From Streptosporangium amethystogenes (GTDB lineage: Bacteria > Actinomycetota > Actinomycetes > Streptosporangiales > Streptosporangiaceae), in NCBI RefSeq assembly GCF_000721075.1, contig NZ_JOEQ01000022.1, forward strand, positions 62,001 to 126,000: DNA of 64,000 bases, written 5' to 3'. How positions within the stretch are numbered: the stretch's first letter is position 1; each line of letters begins with the position of its first letter. The position numbers and the translations under genes were made by a program. Of this stretch, positions 43,493 to 52,009 are shown piece by piece. The notes under the pieces were generated by a model. It ran no database searches. It was not told where the DNA came from and worked only from the letters and a program-made list of their open reading frames with translations.

Positions 43493-43541
43493 CGACAGGC
43501 AGACGGCTGTCGTGGTGATGTCAGGTTGTCTGCCACACGAC
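43493..43541 (-). promoter_or_regulatory. Structured leader of the SHMT-like gene (candidate riboswitch or attenuator)
   Basis: Three perfect pairings interlock on the minus strand. A: 43536-43541 with 43509-43514 (gtcgtg/cacgac). B: 43528-43534 with 43498-43504 (ggcagac/gtctgcc). C: 43507-43512 with 43493-43498 (cgacag/ctgtcg). A and B together would make an H-type pseudoknot; C competes with both and ends a few bases before the ribosome site. This is a pattern expected of a ligand- or translation-controlled leader. A weak -10-like TAACGT overlaps A, so the RNA start is uncertain. Confidence 0.35.
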
Positions 43542-43946
43542 GTTAGATCGCAGATGATGCCCACCGCATCGGGTGAAAGATGGGGTTTTTCACGCTGTTT
43601 TCCTACATTTGCTGGAAAAAGATTCCGCACCTCGCCGGAAACGATCACTTCTTTCACCGGGGCCCCGTCCGTCCCTCCGGTCCCCCGAACGCCACATACG
43701 GCTGAACCGCAATAAATGGGTGAGCGCTCTGTCCACTTGCTTTGTAGGATGACCGACGTGCCAGGGCTCCCTCATCCGGCAGGTGCTCACCGGCCCGATC
43801 GAGCCCCCACGACCGGCCACGCCATGGCCGCCGCCTGTCGCGCGCGACCATCGGGAGTTCGTCGAAAGCGACCCGCTGCCGCTCTCGGAGATCGCTTCCA
43901 GGCCACCGGTCGGGCTCCGCACCTGTCCCCACCTCGGCCCGTTCCC
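43542..43946. other. Intergenic region with possible gene remnant
   Basis: Between the SHMT leader and the MerR-type promoter. The first part is AT-richer and includes a possible stem (ggggtttttcac around 43585). From about 43755 to 43945 a plus-strand frame gives protein-like sequence such as ARDHREFVESDPLPLSEIAS ending in a stop just before the promoter, but it lacks a start and a recognised family. I treat it as a possible remnant. Confidence 0.3.
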
Positions 43947-43977
43947 TTGACCTCAACCGAAGTTCAGGTCGCAGGCT
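43947..43977 (+). promoter_or_regulatory. MerR-type promoter (19-bp spacer) before the ABC exporter operon
   Basis: TTGACC (43947-43952) and CAGGCT (43972-43977) are separated by 19 bases, the elongated spacing diagnostic of promoters activated by MerR/SoxR-type regulators. The spacer contains the near-perfect dyad cctcaac-cgaa-gttcagg. The same element occurs at 49006-49036. Confidence 0.7.
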
Positions 43978-44010
43978 GAGTCCGACACTCCCCCGCTGGA
44001 GGAAATCCTC

Positions 44011-44112
44011 ATGATCCCGGCTACCGGGACGACGGACGAGACCGGCCGACGGCCGGTCCTCCGGCACGACGCCCCTCTCCCGGCCACCCCACCTAAAGAG
44101 ATCCCATGCTGA
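44011..44112 (+). pseudogene. Leader fragment copied from an NmrA-type gene
   Basis: A 33-codon frame starting MIPATGTTDETG, with GGAGG 9 bases upstream. The start, its ribosome site and the promoter before it align with those of the reductase gene at 49071 (MILVTGATGKVG); ATG lies 64 bases from the -35 box here and 65 there. After about a dozen codons the similarity stops, and the frame ends inside the start of the ABC gene (44106). It is therefore the truncated 5' end of a paralogue that now serves as a leader for the exporter operon. Confidence 0.65.
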
Positions 44113-45839
44113 CCCGCCTGCTCCGCACCTACCTGCGCCCCTACTCGGCGGTACTGACCGCCGTGGTGGTGCTGCAACTGGTCGGCACCATCGCCTCGCT
44201 CTATCTGCCCAGCCTGAACGCCGACATCATCGACCAGGGCGTGGCCACCGGCGACACCGGCTACATCCTCACCGCGGGAGGCTGGATGCTGGCCGTCTCC
44301 CTCGTGCAGATCGCCTGCTCGATCGCGGCGGTCTACTACGGCTCCCATGCGGCCATGGGCTTCGGGCGCGACGTCCGCTCGGCGATCTTCCACCAGGTCG
44401 GCGGCTTCTCCGCCAGGGAGGTCTCCCACTTCGGCGCCCCCTCCCTGATCACCCGCGGGACCAACGACGTGCAGCAGGTCCAGATGCTCGTCGTGATGAC
44501 CTGCACGATGCTGGTCGCGGCCCCCATCATGGGCGTCGGCGGCATCATCATGGCGCTGCGCCAGGACCTCGGCCTGTCCTGGCTCATGCTGGTCTGCGTC
44601 CCCGCGCTGCTGGTCTCGATCGGCCTGATCATCGTCCGCATGGTCCCCCAGTTCCGCGCGATGCAGGAGCGCATCGACCGGGTGAACCAGGTGCTGCGCG
44701 AGCAGCTCACCGGCATCCGCGTGGTGCGCGCCTTCGTCCGCGAGCGTGAGGAGACCCGCCGGTTCGCCGAGGCCAACGGCGAGCTGACCGACACCGCGCT
44801 GCGGGTGGGACGGCTGACCGCGCTCATCTTCCCCACCGTGATGCTGATCCTCAACATCTCCAGTATCGCCGTGCTCTGGTTCGGCTCCGGGCGGGTGGAC
44901 AGCGGCGAGATGCAGATCGGCGCCCTGACCGCGTTCCTGATGTACCTGATGCAGATCCTCATGTCGGTGATGATGGCCAGCTTCATCTCGATGATGATCC
45001 CGCGCGCCGCGGTCTGCGCCGAGCGCATCACCGAGGTGCTCGACACCGAGTCGTCGGTGACGCCGCCCAGCGACCCGGTACGACAGGTGAGCGGCCGCGC
45101 CGAACTGGAGATGCGCGACGTCGAGTTCCGCTACCCGGGCGCGGAGGCACCCGTGCTGTCCGGCATCTCCTTCCGCGTGGCGGCGGGACAGACCACCGCC
45201 GTGATCGGCAGCACCGGCTCCGGCAAGACGACACTGGTCTCGCTGGTGCCCAGGCTGTTCGACGCCACCTCGGGCACGGTCTCGGTCAACGGCGTCGACG
45301 TCCGCGACCTCGACCCCCAGGTGCTCTGGTCGCGCATCGGCCTGGTGCCGCAGAAGCCGTACCTGTTCAGCGGCACCGTCGCCAGCAACCTGCGCTACGG
45401 CAACCCGGACGCCGACGACGAGGAGCTGTGGGAGGCGCTGGAGGTGGCCCAGGCACGCGACTTCGTCGAGGCGATGCCCGAGGGCCTGGAGGCGCCCATC
45501 ACCCAGGGCGGCACGAACGTGTCCGGCGGGCAGCGACAGCGGCTGTCCATCGCCAGGGCACTGGTCAGCAAGCCCGAGATCTACCTGTTCGACGACTCGT
45601 TCTCGGCCCTGGACCTGGCCACCGACGCGCGGCTGCGCGCCGCCCTGCGCCCGCACACCGCCGAGGCCGCCGTCATCATCGTCGGCCAGCGGGTCTCCAC
45701 CATCGCCGACGCCGATCAGATCATCGTCCTGGACGACGGCGTGATCGTCGGCCTGGGAACCCATGACGAGCTGCTGGATTCCTGCCCGACGTACATCGAG
45801 ATCGTCGAGTCCCAACTAGCCGCGGAGACCGCAGCATGA
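44106..45839 (+). CDS. ABC exporter half-transporter, degenerate-site subunit
   Basis: A 577-residue protein with six predicted membrane helices (1-310) and an ATPase domain. The latter has Walker [11 protein letters not shown]-loop [12 protein letters not shown], a canonical signature [11 protein letters not shown], and Walker [13 protein letters not shown], in which the catalytic Glu is replaced by Asp. The H-loop reads VGQRVSTI, with Gln for His. Such changes mark the subunit that contributes the non-hydrolysing site in heterodimeric exporters of the BmrCD/LmrCD/TM287-288 type. Its stop overlaps the next subunit by ATGA. Transcription probably starts at the MerR-type promoter at 43947, passing through a short leader frame. 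The substrate is probably drugs or lipids. Confidence 0.92.
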   Translation: MLTRLLRTYLRPYSAVLTAVVVLQLVGTIASLYLPSLNADIIDQGVATGDTGYILTAGGWMLAVSLVQIACSIAAVYYGSHAAMGFGRDVRSAIFHQVGGFSAREVSHFGAPSLITRGTNDVQQVQMLVVMTCTMLVAAPIMGVGGIIMALRQDLGLSWLMLVCVPALLVSIGLIIVRMVPQFRAMQERIDRVNQVLREQLTGIRVVRAFVREREETRRFAEANGELTDTALRVGRLTALIFPTVMLILNISSIAVLWFGSGRVDSGEMQIGALTAFLMYLMQILMSVMMASFISMMIPRAAVCAERITEVLDTESSVTPPSDPVRQVSGRAELEMRDVEFRYPGAEAPVLSGISFRVAAGQTTAVIGSTGSGKTTLVSLVPRLFDATSGTVSVNGVDVRDLDPQVLWSRIGLVPQKPYLFSGTVASNLRYGNPDADDEELWEALEVAQARDFVEAMPEGLEAPITQGGTNVSGGQRQRLSIARALVSKPEIYLFDDSFSALDLATDARLRAALRPHTAEAAVIIVGQRVSTIADADQIIVLDDGVIVGLGTHDELLDSCPTYIEIVESQLAAETAA

Positions 45840-47851
45840 GTGACAGTCCCACGACGACCGCGCGACCGCGACCACCCGTCGGAGGCGGAGGCTTCGGCCG
45901 GGGCCCCATGGGCGGGGCCGGGATGCCCGTGGAGAAGTCGATGAACTTCGGGCCCTCCGCCCGACGGCTGGTCCGGCGGATGAACCCCGATCGCCCGAAG
46001 CTGCTGGCCGTGATCGGTCTCGCCGTGATCAGCGTGGTGTTCTCCGTCGTCGGGCCGAAGATCCTCGGGTACGCGACGGACCTGATCTTCACCGGGGTGA
46101 TCGGCAAGCAGTTGCCCGCCGGGATGAGCACGCAGCAGGCGATCGAGGCGGCCCGCGCCTCCGGCAACGACAACTTCGCCAACCTGCTCGCGGGGATGGA
46201 CGTCGTACCCGGTCAGGGCATCGACTTCGGCGCGCTGGGCACGGTCCTGCTCTGGGTACTGGGGCTCTACGTCGCGTCGTCGCTTTTCGCCTGGTACCAG
46301 GGTTACCTGCTCAACGACGTGGTGCAGCGCACCGTCTACCGGCTGCGGGAGGAGGTCGAGGAGAAGCTGAACCGGCTTCCGCTCAGGTTCTTCGACGGCC
46401 AGCCGCGCGGCGAGCTGCTCAGCCGGGTCACCAACGACATCGACAACGTCTCGCAGACCCTGCAGCAGACCATGAGCCAGCTGCTGAACTCGCTGCTGCT
46501 GGTGATCGGCGTGCTCGCGATGATGTTCGTGATCTCACCGCTGCTCGCGCTGATCGCCCTGGTGACCATCCCGTTGACGATGGTCGCCACCGGGATGATC
46601 GCCAAGCGCTCACAGCGGCACTTCGTCGCGCAGTGGAAGCACACCGGCAGCCTGAACGCCCACATCGAGGAGGCGTTCACCGGCCACGAGCTGGTGAAGG
46701 TGTTCGGCCGCCGCCCCGAGGTCGAGGAGGTGTTCAGGGAGCGGAACGAGGAGCTGTTCAAGGCCAGCTTCGGCGCCCAGTTCATCTCCGGGATCATCAT
46801 GCCGATGATGATGTTCATCGGGAACCTCAACTACGTCGCCATCGCCGTCGTCGGTGGCCTGCGGGTCGCCACCGGGGCGATGAGCCTGGGTGACGTGCAG
46901 GCGTTCATCCAGTACTCCCGGCAGTTCACCCAGCCGCTGACCCAGGTCGCCTCGATGGCCAACCTGCTGCAGTCGGGGGTGGCCTCGGCCGAGCGGGTCT
47001 TCGAGCTGCTCGACGCCGCGGAGCAGGAGCCCGACCCGGCCGACCCGGTGGTGCCCACCGCCAGGCGGGGCCGCGTCGAGTTCGAGCACGTGTCCTTCAG
47101 CTACGACCCGGAGCAGCCCCTCATCGAGGACCTGTCCCTGGTGGCCGACCCCGGGCACACCGTCGCGATCGTCGGCCCGACCGGCGCGGGCAAGACCACC
47201 CTGGTCAACCTCGTCATGCGCTTCTACGAGCTGAACTCGGGCCGGATCACCCTCGACGGCATCGACATCACCGCGATGCGCCGCGACGACCTGCGCTCGC
47301 ACATCGGCATGGTGCTCCAGGACACCTGGCTGTTCGGCGGCACCATCCGCGAGAACATCGCCTACGGCAACCCCCGGGCCACCGAGGAGCAGATCCTCGC
47401 CGCCGCGCGGGCCACCTTCGTCGACCGTTTCGTACGCACCCTGCCGGACGGCTACGACACGGTGGTCGACGAGGAGGGGAGCAACGTCAGCGCCGGCGAG
47501 AAGCAGCTGCTGACCATCGCCCGCGCCTTCCTCGCCGACCCGTCGCTGCTCATCCTCGACGAGGCCACCAGCTCGGTCGACACCCGCACCGAGGTCCTGG
47601 TGCAGCACGCCATGGCCGCGCTGCGCTCGGACCGCACCAGCTTCGTCATCGCCCACCGGCTGTCGACCATCCGCGACGCCGACCTGATCCTGGTGATGGA
47701 GGAGGGAAGCATCGTCGAGCACGGCACCCACGACGAGCTGCTCGCCGCCCGCGGCGCCTACCACCGCCTGTACTCCGCGCAGTTCAGCGGCGCGGCGATC
47801 GAGGACGACGAGACGGCCGCGGAGGAGGTGCCCACGCCGGTCTCACCGTGA
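45836..47851 (+). CDS. ABC exporter half-transporter, catalytic subunit
   Basis: A 671-residue partner of the preceding gene. A Gly/Pro-rich N-terminal extension ([17 protein letters not shown]) precedes six membrane helices. The ATPase domain has Walker [10 protein letters not shown], a normal Walker [11 protein letters not shown] and a normal H-loop IAHRLSTI, but a non-canonical signature [11 protein letters not shown]. The two subunits are therefore complementary: one consensus site formed with the partner's canonical signature, one degenerate site. A periplasm-facing insertion at about residues 85-125 ([20 protein letters not shown]) is larger than usual. A 23-bp hairpin follows the gene. 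Confidence 0.93.
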   Translation: MSDSPTTTARPRPPVGGGGFGRGPMGGAGMPVEKSMNFGPSARRLVRRMNPDRPKLLAVIGLAVISVVFSVVGPKILGYATDLIFTGVIGKQLPAGMSTQQAIEAARASGNDNFANLLAGMDVVPGQGIDFGALGTVLLWVLGLYVASSLFAWYQGYLLNDVVQRTVYRLREEVEEKLNRLPLRFFDGQPRGELLSRVTNDIDNVSQTLQQTMSQLLNSLLLVIGVLAMMFVISPLLALIALVTIPLTMVATGMIAKRSQRHFVAQWKHTGSLNAHIEEAFTGHELVKVFGRRPEVEEVFRERNEELFKASFGAQFISGIIMPMMMFIGNLNYVAIAVVGGLRVATGAMSLGDVQAFIQYSRQFTQPLTQVASMANLLQSGVASAERVFELLDAAEQEPDPADPVVPTARRGRVEFEHVSFSYDPEQPLIEDLSLVADPGHTVAIVGPTGAGKTTLVNLVMRFYELNSGRITLDGIDITAMRRDDLRSHIGMVLQDTWLFGGTIRENIAYGNPRATEEQILAAARATFVDRFVRTLPDGYDTVVDEEGSNVSAGEKQLLTIARAFLADPSLLILDEATSSVDTRTEVLVQHAMAALRSDRTSFVIAHRLSTIRDADLILVMEEGSIVEHGTHDELLAARGAYHRLYSAQFSGAAIEDDETAAEEVPTPVSP

Positions 47852-47932
47852 TCCGTCCGGCTCGGCCACGGATCGGCGCGGCTGCGACGCGGTCACCGGG
47901 AACGATCGACGCCCGGCCCCTCGAACCCGCCC

Positions 47933-47981
47933 GAGCCGGTCGTCACCGGTGAGCGCCGCGCTCACCGGTGACGACCGGCTC
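47933..47981. terminator. Bidirectional terminator, 23-bp perfect stem
   Basis: Arms 47933-47955 and 47959-47981 are exact reverse complements with a 3-base loop. The structure stands between the convergent ABC exporter and EEP-domain genes and is the strongest simple hairpin I noticed in the window. Confidence 0.8.
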
Positions 47982-47990
47982 CCGCGGGGA

Positions 47991-48983
47991 TCAGAGCCTG
48001 ACGCGGGCCATGACCGGCAGGTGGTCGCTGCCGGTGGCGGGCAGGGTCCAGGTGCTGACGGGGGTCACCGCGCGGGTCATGACATGGTCGATCCTGGCGA
48101 CGGGGAAGGCGACGGGCCAGCTGAAGTCGAAGCCCTCCCGCGCCGGGATCAGCCGTGAGGTGAGGGGGGCCAGGCCCCGGTCGTCGAGGGTGCCGTTGAG
48201 ATCGCCCAGCAGGACGACCCGCTCCAGCCTCTCCGCGGCGAGGGCCGCACCCAGCGCGACGGCGCTCTCGTCCCTCCGGCCGGAGCCGAAGCCGTCCGGC
48301 AGCCGGACGCGGAGCGAGGGAAGATGGGCGACGTAGACGGCCACGTCGCCGTACGGGGTCCGCGCGGTGGTCCGCAACCCCCGGTTCCAGTCGCCCTCGA
48401 TGTCCTTCGGCCTGATGTCCACCGGCCGGGAGTCCGTGAGGGGGTACCTGGACCAGAGCCCGACGGTGCCCACGACGGCGCGGTGGGGATGGTCCGGCGC
48501 GAGGGCGGCCCCGTAGACGGGCAGCGCCTCGGGGGTCAGCTCCTCCAGAGCGACAAGATCCGCACCGGCTGCCGCCAGGACCCGCGCGGTCCCGGCGGGA
48601 TCGGGGTTGTCGTCCGCGACGTTGTGCTGGAGCACCGTCAGCCGGGACACCGTCAGGTCGGATGCCACTCCCCGCTCGGCGGGCGGCAGCCGGTCGCCGA
48701 AGAGCGCGACCCAGACCGTCATGGGAAGCAGCAGGGCCACCGCCGCGAGAGCCGACCGCCGCAGCAGCGCCAGAACCGCCAGTAGGGGAACCGCCAGGCC
48801 GACCCAGGGCAGGAACGTCTCCAGCAGGCTGCCGAGGTTGCCCACGGCGTTCGGCACGGCGTCGTGGAACACCAGCAGCCCGGCGACCAGCACGGCGAGC
48901 GACGCGAGAGCCCGCCCCCGCGTCCACGGCGTCCCGGCCTTCCCGCCCTCACCTCCGGGGGACGGTTGGTGCCCTGCGGACAA
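47991..48983 (-). CDS. Membrane-anchored endonuclease/exonuclease/phosphatase-fold protein (VanJ-like)
   Basis: A 330-residue protein. Three hydrophobic segments occupy residues about 25-105 (LASLAVLVAGLLVFHDAV, FLPWVGLAVPLLAVLALL, SALAAVALLLPMTVWVALFG). They are followed by an extracytoplasmic EEP domain: LTVLQHNVADDNPD, ADLVALEELTPEAL, VYVAHLPSLRV, VVLLGDLNGTLDD and GSDHLPVMA, giving the full set of metal and catalytic residues (N, E, H, D-x-N, D-H). The layout equals that of VanJ-type proteins linked to teicoplanin resistance and lipid pyrophosphate hydrolysis, though other phosphodiesterases share it. A TTG at 48983 is chosen because GGGGAGGACC directly precedes it; no ATG or GTG fits. 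Confidence 0.8.
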   Translation of the reverse strand: MSAGHQPSPGGEGGKAGTPWTRGRALASLAVLVAGLLVFHDAVPNAVGNLGSLLETFLPWVGLAVPLLAVLALLRRSALAAVALLLPMTVWVALFGDRLPPAERGVASDLTVSRLTVLQHNVADDNPDPAGTARVLAAAGADLVALEELTPEALPVYGAALAPDHPHRAVVGTVGLWSRYPLTDSRPVDIRPKDIEGDWNRGLRTTARTPYGDVAVYVAHLPSLRVRLPDGFGSGRRDESAVALGAALAAERLERVVLLGDLNGTLDDRGLAPLTSRLIPAREGFDFSWPVAFPVARIDHVMTRAVTPVSTWTLPATGSDHLPVMARVRL

Positions 48984-49005
48984 CGGTCCTCCCCTCCCTG
49001 CCTCA

Positions 49006-49036
49006 TTGACATCAACCAAAGTTGAGGTTGCAGGCT
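49006..49036 (+). promoter_or_regulatory. MerR-type promoter (19-bp spacer) of the NmrA-type gene
   Basis: TTGACA (49006-49011) and CAGGCT (49031-49036) are 19 bases apart, with the dyad catcaac-caaa-gttgagg in the spacer. It differs at only four of the first 33 positions from the element at 43947, so one regulator probably controls both genes. No MerR gene adjoins either copy. Confidence 0.7.
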
Positions 49037-49070
49037 GATCACGACGTTCCCACTGACGAAGGAGATCATC

Positions 49071-49919
49071 ATGATTCTGGTTACCGGGGCCACAGGCAAG
49101 GTCGGCGGTCAGGCCGTGACCCGGCTTCTCGGCGCGGGCGCCGCCGTGCGCGCGCTGGTCCGCGATCCCGCGTCCGCCAGGCTCCCGGAGGGCGCCGAGG
49201 TGGTGCGCGGCGACCTGGCCGACCCCGGCAGCCTGGACGCCGCCCTGGACGGGGTCGACTCGGTGTTCCTCGTCTGGCCGACCCTCGCGGCCGACCACGC
49301 GGCGCCCGCGACCATCGAGAGGATCACCAAGCACGCCCGCCGCGTCGTCTACCTCTCCGCACGCGGCACATCCGACGCCCCCGGCCAGGACCCGAACTCG
49401 ATCCTCGGCTCGCACGCCCTCATCGAGGGGCTGATCGAGCGGTCCGGAGCGGAGTGGACGTTCCTGCGGCCCGGCGGATTCGCCGCCAACACCCTGATGT
49501 GGGCCGCCCAGATCCGGGGGACCGGCGTCGTCCGCTGGGTGCACGGTGCGGCCACCAGGGCACTGATCCACGAGCGCGACATCGCCGCCGCGGGGGTGAG
49601 CGTGCTCACCGGCACCGGCCACGCCGGGGCGAAGTACGTGCTGACCGGCCCCGAGGCGCTGACCCAGGTGGAGCAGGTGGCCGCCATCGGCGCGGCGATC
49701 GGCCGGCCGACGCGCTGGGAGGAGCTCGCGCCGGAGATCGCGCTGCGCGAGCTGCTCGACCAGGGCTGGCCGCCCGCCGCGGCGGAGGGAATCATCGACG
49801 CGCACGCGCTGATGGTGGCCGCCCCGGAGACGACCACCTCCGTCGTGGAGGAACTCACCGGAGCACCGGCCACCCCGTTCCACCGGTGGGCGGCCGACCA
49901 CGCCGACGACTTCCGCTGA
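49071..49919 (+). CDS. NmrA-type NAD(P)-binding protein
   Basis: A 282-residue atypical short-chain dehydrogenase. The Rossmann motif ILVTGATGKVGGQAV is at residues 2-16, then VRALVRDPASA, SVFLVWPT, RVVYLSARGTSD and EWTFLRPGGFAANTLMWA. These match the NmrA/QorB-like quinone-reductase and redox-sensor group. The ATG at 49071 has AAGGAGA 7 bases upstream. The MerR-type promoter suggests induction by redox-active or electrophilic compounds. A broken copy of its 5' end lies before the ABC exporter at 44011. Confidence 0.9.
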   Translation: MILVTGATGKVGGQAVTRLLGAGAAVRALVRDPASARLPEGAEVVRGDLADPGSLDAALDGVDSVFLVWPTLAADHAAPATIERITKHARRVVYLSARGTSDAPGQDPNSILGSHALIEGLIERSGAEWTFLRPGGFAANTLMWAAQIRGTGVVRWVHGAATRALIHERDIAAAGVSVLTGTGHAGAKYVLTGPEALTQVEQVAAIGAAIGRPTRWEELAPEIALRELLDQGWPPAAAEGIIDAHALMVAAPETTTSVVEELTGAPATPFHRWAADHADDFR

Positions 49920-49988
49920 CCTTGGAAGGCATCCGGAGAGGATGTGCCCGGGTCCGGCTGGGTATGCGGGGTGGGTCAGTATGGGAGG

Positions 49989-50846
49989 GTGAGCGAGGAT
50001 ACGAGGGCGCTGGCGAAGCTGGTGGCCGCGGGCGGTGTCGCGGTGCTGAGCGGGGCCGGGATATCGACGGAGTCGGGGATTCCCGACTACCGGGGGCCGC
50101 GTGGCTCCCTGGTCCGGCACACCCCGATGACCTACCAGACGTTCACCGGCGACCCGGCTGCCAGACGGCGCTACTGGGCGCGGAGCTACCTCGGGTGGCG
50201 GGCGATGACCGGGGCGAGGCCGAACAGCGGCCACCAGGCGGTCGCGCGGCTCCAGCGGCACGGCCTGGTGGCCGGCATCGTGACGCAGAACGTGGACGGC
50301 CTGCACCAGGCGGGCGGCGCCGAGGCGGTCGTCGAGCTGCACGGCAGCCTGCATCAGGTGATCTGCCTGGACTGCGGTGATTCGAGCTCGCGAGAGGAGC
50401 TGGATCACCGCCTGACGCTGGCGAACCCCCGGTTCGGTGCCCGAGCGAGTGCGATCAACCCGGACGGCGACGTCGAGCTGGCGGACGAGGAGGTCGACGG
50501 GTTCCAGCTGGTCGGCTGCCGGGCGTGTGACCGGGGGGTGCTCAAGCCCGACGTCGTCTTCTTCGGGGAGACCGTCCCGCCGGAGCGGGTCCGCGAGTGC
50601 TACGCCCTGGTGGAACGAGCACGCCTGCTGCTGGTGCTCGGATCGTCGCTGACGGTGATGTCCGGCCGCCGGTTCGTGCTGCGCGCCGCGAAGCTCGGCA
50701 TCCCCGTGGCGATCGTCAACCAGGGCCCGACCCGCGGCGACGGCTACGCGACGCTCGCCGTCGACGCCCCGCTGGGCACGGTCCTTCCGGAACTGGTCAG
50801 GCTCGTCGACGCACGGACCATGACCGCCGGTCCGCCCTCAGGGTAG
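49989..50846 (+). CDS. Sirtuin NAD-dependent protein deacylase
   Basis: A 285-residue Sir2-family enzyme with all core motifs: GAGISTESGIPDYRGP, TQNVDGLH, the catalytic His in VELHGSL, and four zinc cysteines as CLDC and CRAC, separated by an unusually long insertion of about 55 residues (EELDHRLTLANPRF...DEEVDGFQ). It also has KPDVVFFGE, LGSSLTVMSG and VNQGPTRGD. It removes acyl groups from lysine using NAD+. The GTG at 49989 has GGGAGG overlapping closely upstream; a longer start at 49944 lacks support. It stands alone after the NmrA-type gene. Confidence 0.92.
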   Translation: MSEDTRALAKLVAAGGVAVLSGAGISTESGIPDYRGPRGSLVRHTPMTYQTFTGDPAARRRYWARSYLGWRAMTGARPNSGHQAVARLQRHGLVAGIVTQNVDGLHQAGGAEAVVELHGSLHQVICLDCGDSSSREELDHRLTLANPRFGARASAINPDGDVELADEEVDGFQLVGCRACDRGVLKPDVVFFGETVPPERVRECYALVERARLLLVLGSSLTVMSGRRFVLRAAKLGIPVAIVNQGPTRGDGYATLAVDAPLGTVLPELVRLVDARTMTAGPPSG

Positions 50847-50866
50847 GGCGACCGCCTCTCGCCTGA

Positions 50867-50884
50867 GGCCGCGAACGCGCGGCC
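50867..50884. terminator. Short hairpin after the sirtuin gene
   Basis: ggccgcg (50867-50873) and cgcggcc (50878-50884) form a 7-bp stem with a 4-base loop, 21 bases after the sirtuin stop and before the convergent HAD gene. It is a weak but well-placed terminator candidate. Confidence 0.4.
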
Positions 50885-50979
50885 GTCCCGCCCCCGGCGT
50901 CCCGCGACCCCGGGGAATCCGTGCACGACACGCCCTGACCGGTCGCGCGGCCCGGCGACCGGGGACGGCCGGGACCGCC

Positions 50980-51693
50980 CTACAGATCCGACGCTCCCAA
51001 CAGGGCCCGTACCACGGCGGCGGTGTCGGCGAGATCCTCCAGCACCAGCTCCGCGCCGGCCTCCTTCAGGGCCTGGACGTCGCTGGAACCGGTGGCGACG
51101 GCCACCACCCGCGCCCCACCCTCAAGCCCGGCTAGAACGTCGTTCGGTGTGTCCCCGACCAGCACCGTGTTCCGCGCGGTGAAGGACTCCTCGTACTTCC
51201 GCGCGGCACGTTCCTGCGCCAGGCCCACCAGCACCGCGCGGTCCTCGTGGTCCATCCCGTAGGCACCCACCTCGAAGTCCACAAAACCCTCCAGCTCGAA
51301 CGCCCTGAGCTTGCCGATCGCCAGCGGCTCCATGTTCCCGGTGAGCAGCGACTGGATCACGTCGGCCCGGCCCGCCAGTACGTCGAGCACCTCGCGCACC
51401 CCCGCCAGGACCCTGCCCCGCTGTGAGATCTCCGCCTCGTAGACGACGAACGCCTCGGCGAGGGCCGCGACGAAGGAGCTCAGCAGTTCCTCCGACACCT
51501 CGACGTCGTGCATCCGGAGCGTCTCCGCCGTGATCGCCCAGTCGGTCCGCCCCGCCATGGCCGCGACCTGCCGCATGGGCTGCCCGGTCACCACCTGGAA
51601 CGCCTCGGCGTAGATGTCCCTGCCGACCCCGTCGATGCTGACCAGCGTGTGATCGATATCCCACAGCACAAGTGTTCTAGGAGAGCCCATCAT
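50980..51693 (-). CDS. HAD-superfamily hydrolase
   Basis: A 237-residue phosphatase-like protein of HAD subfamily I. Motif I is LVLWDIDHTLV (D-x-D), motif II SLLTGNMEPLA, and motif III/IV AARKYEESF and TVLVGDTPNDVLAGLEGG. The cap domain (residues about 20-95) is helical. This is the arrangement of phosphoglycolate-phosphatase-like enzymes that hydrolyse small phosphomonoesters. The ATG at 51693 is followed by a second ATG; no ribosome site is seen, and a leaderless start is possible. Confidence 0.9.
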   Translation of the reverse strand: MMGSPRTLVLWDIDHTLVSIDGVGRDIYAEAFQVVTGQPMRQVAAMAGRTDWAITAETLRMHDVEVSEELLSSFVAALAEAFVVYEAEISQRGRVLAGVREVLDVLAGRADVIQSLLTGNMEPLAIGKLRAFELEGFVDFEVGAYGMDHEDRAVLVGLAQERAARKYEESFTARNTVLVGDTPNDVLAGLEGGARVVAVATGSSDVQALKEAGAELVLEDLADTAAVVRALLGASDL

Positions 51694-52009
51694 CCGAGCC
51701 TAGCGAACCCCTCCAAGGGCCTCTCCCGCCGGAAATCCGCTGGAAGCCTGCGCTCCGCGCCGGCTTCGGGCGGCCGCTGCCCCCGGAGGGCTTCGGCCGC
51801 CACGTAGTGGAGCGGGCGTTCGCGTTCGAGGACACCGTCCGTGCTCACACCGGTCGTGGGCTCGGCTGTCTCGTCGTCGTCGAATTGACACTATGCACAC
51901 GCATTTACCAGACGGAACCTCCTGGCCTGCTGCTCGACAGAGGCCGGTGACCCCGTCGGCGCGGATGAGGTCACCGGATGCTCCACGCCGCCGACGCCGG
52001 CGGCCGTGG
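51694..52009. other. Intergenic region without a recognised gene
   Basis: The last 115 bases include the AT-richer cgaattgacactatgcacac, which has a TTGACA box but no matching -10. A short plus-strand frame (VVERAFAFEDTVRAHTG...) could be a gene remnant but resembles nothing I know. Confidence 0.4.

Noticed and set aside
43953..45815. A 620-codon minus-strand frame opposite the first ABC exporter gene
   Set aside because: Repetitive His/Asp/Gly-rich sequence, antisense to a gene with intact ABC motifs.
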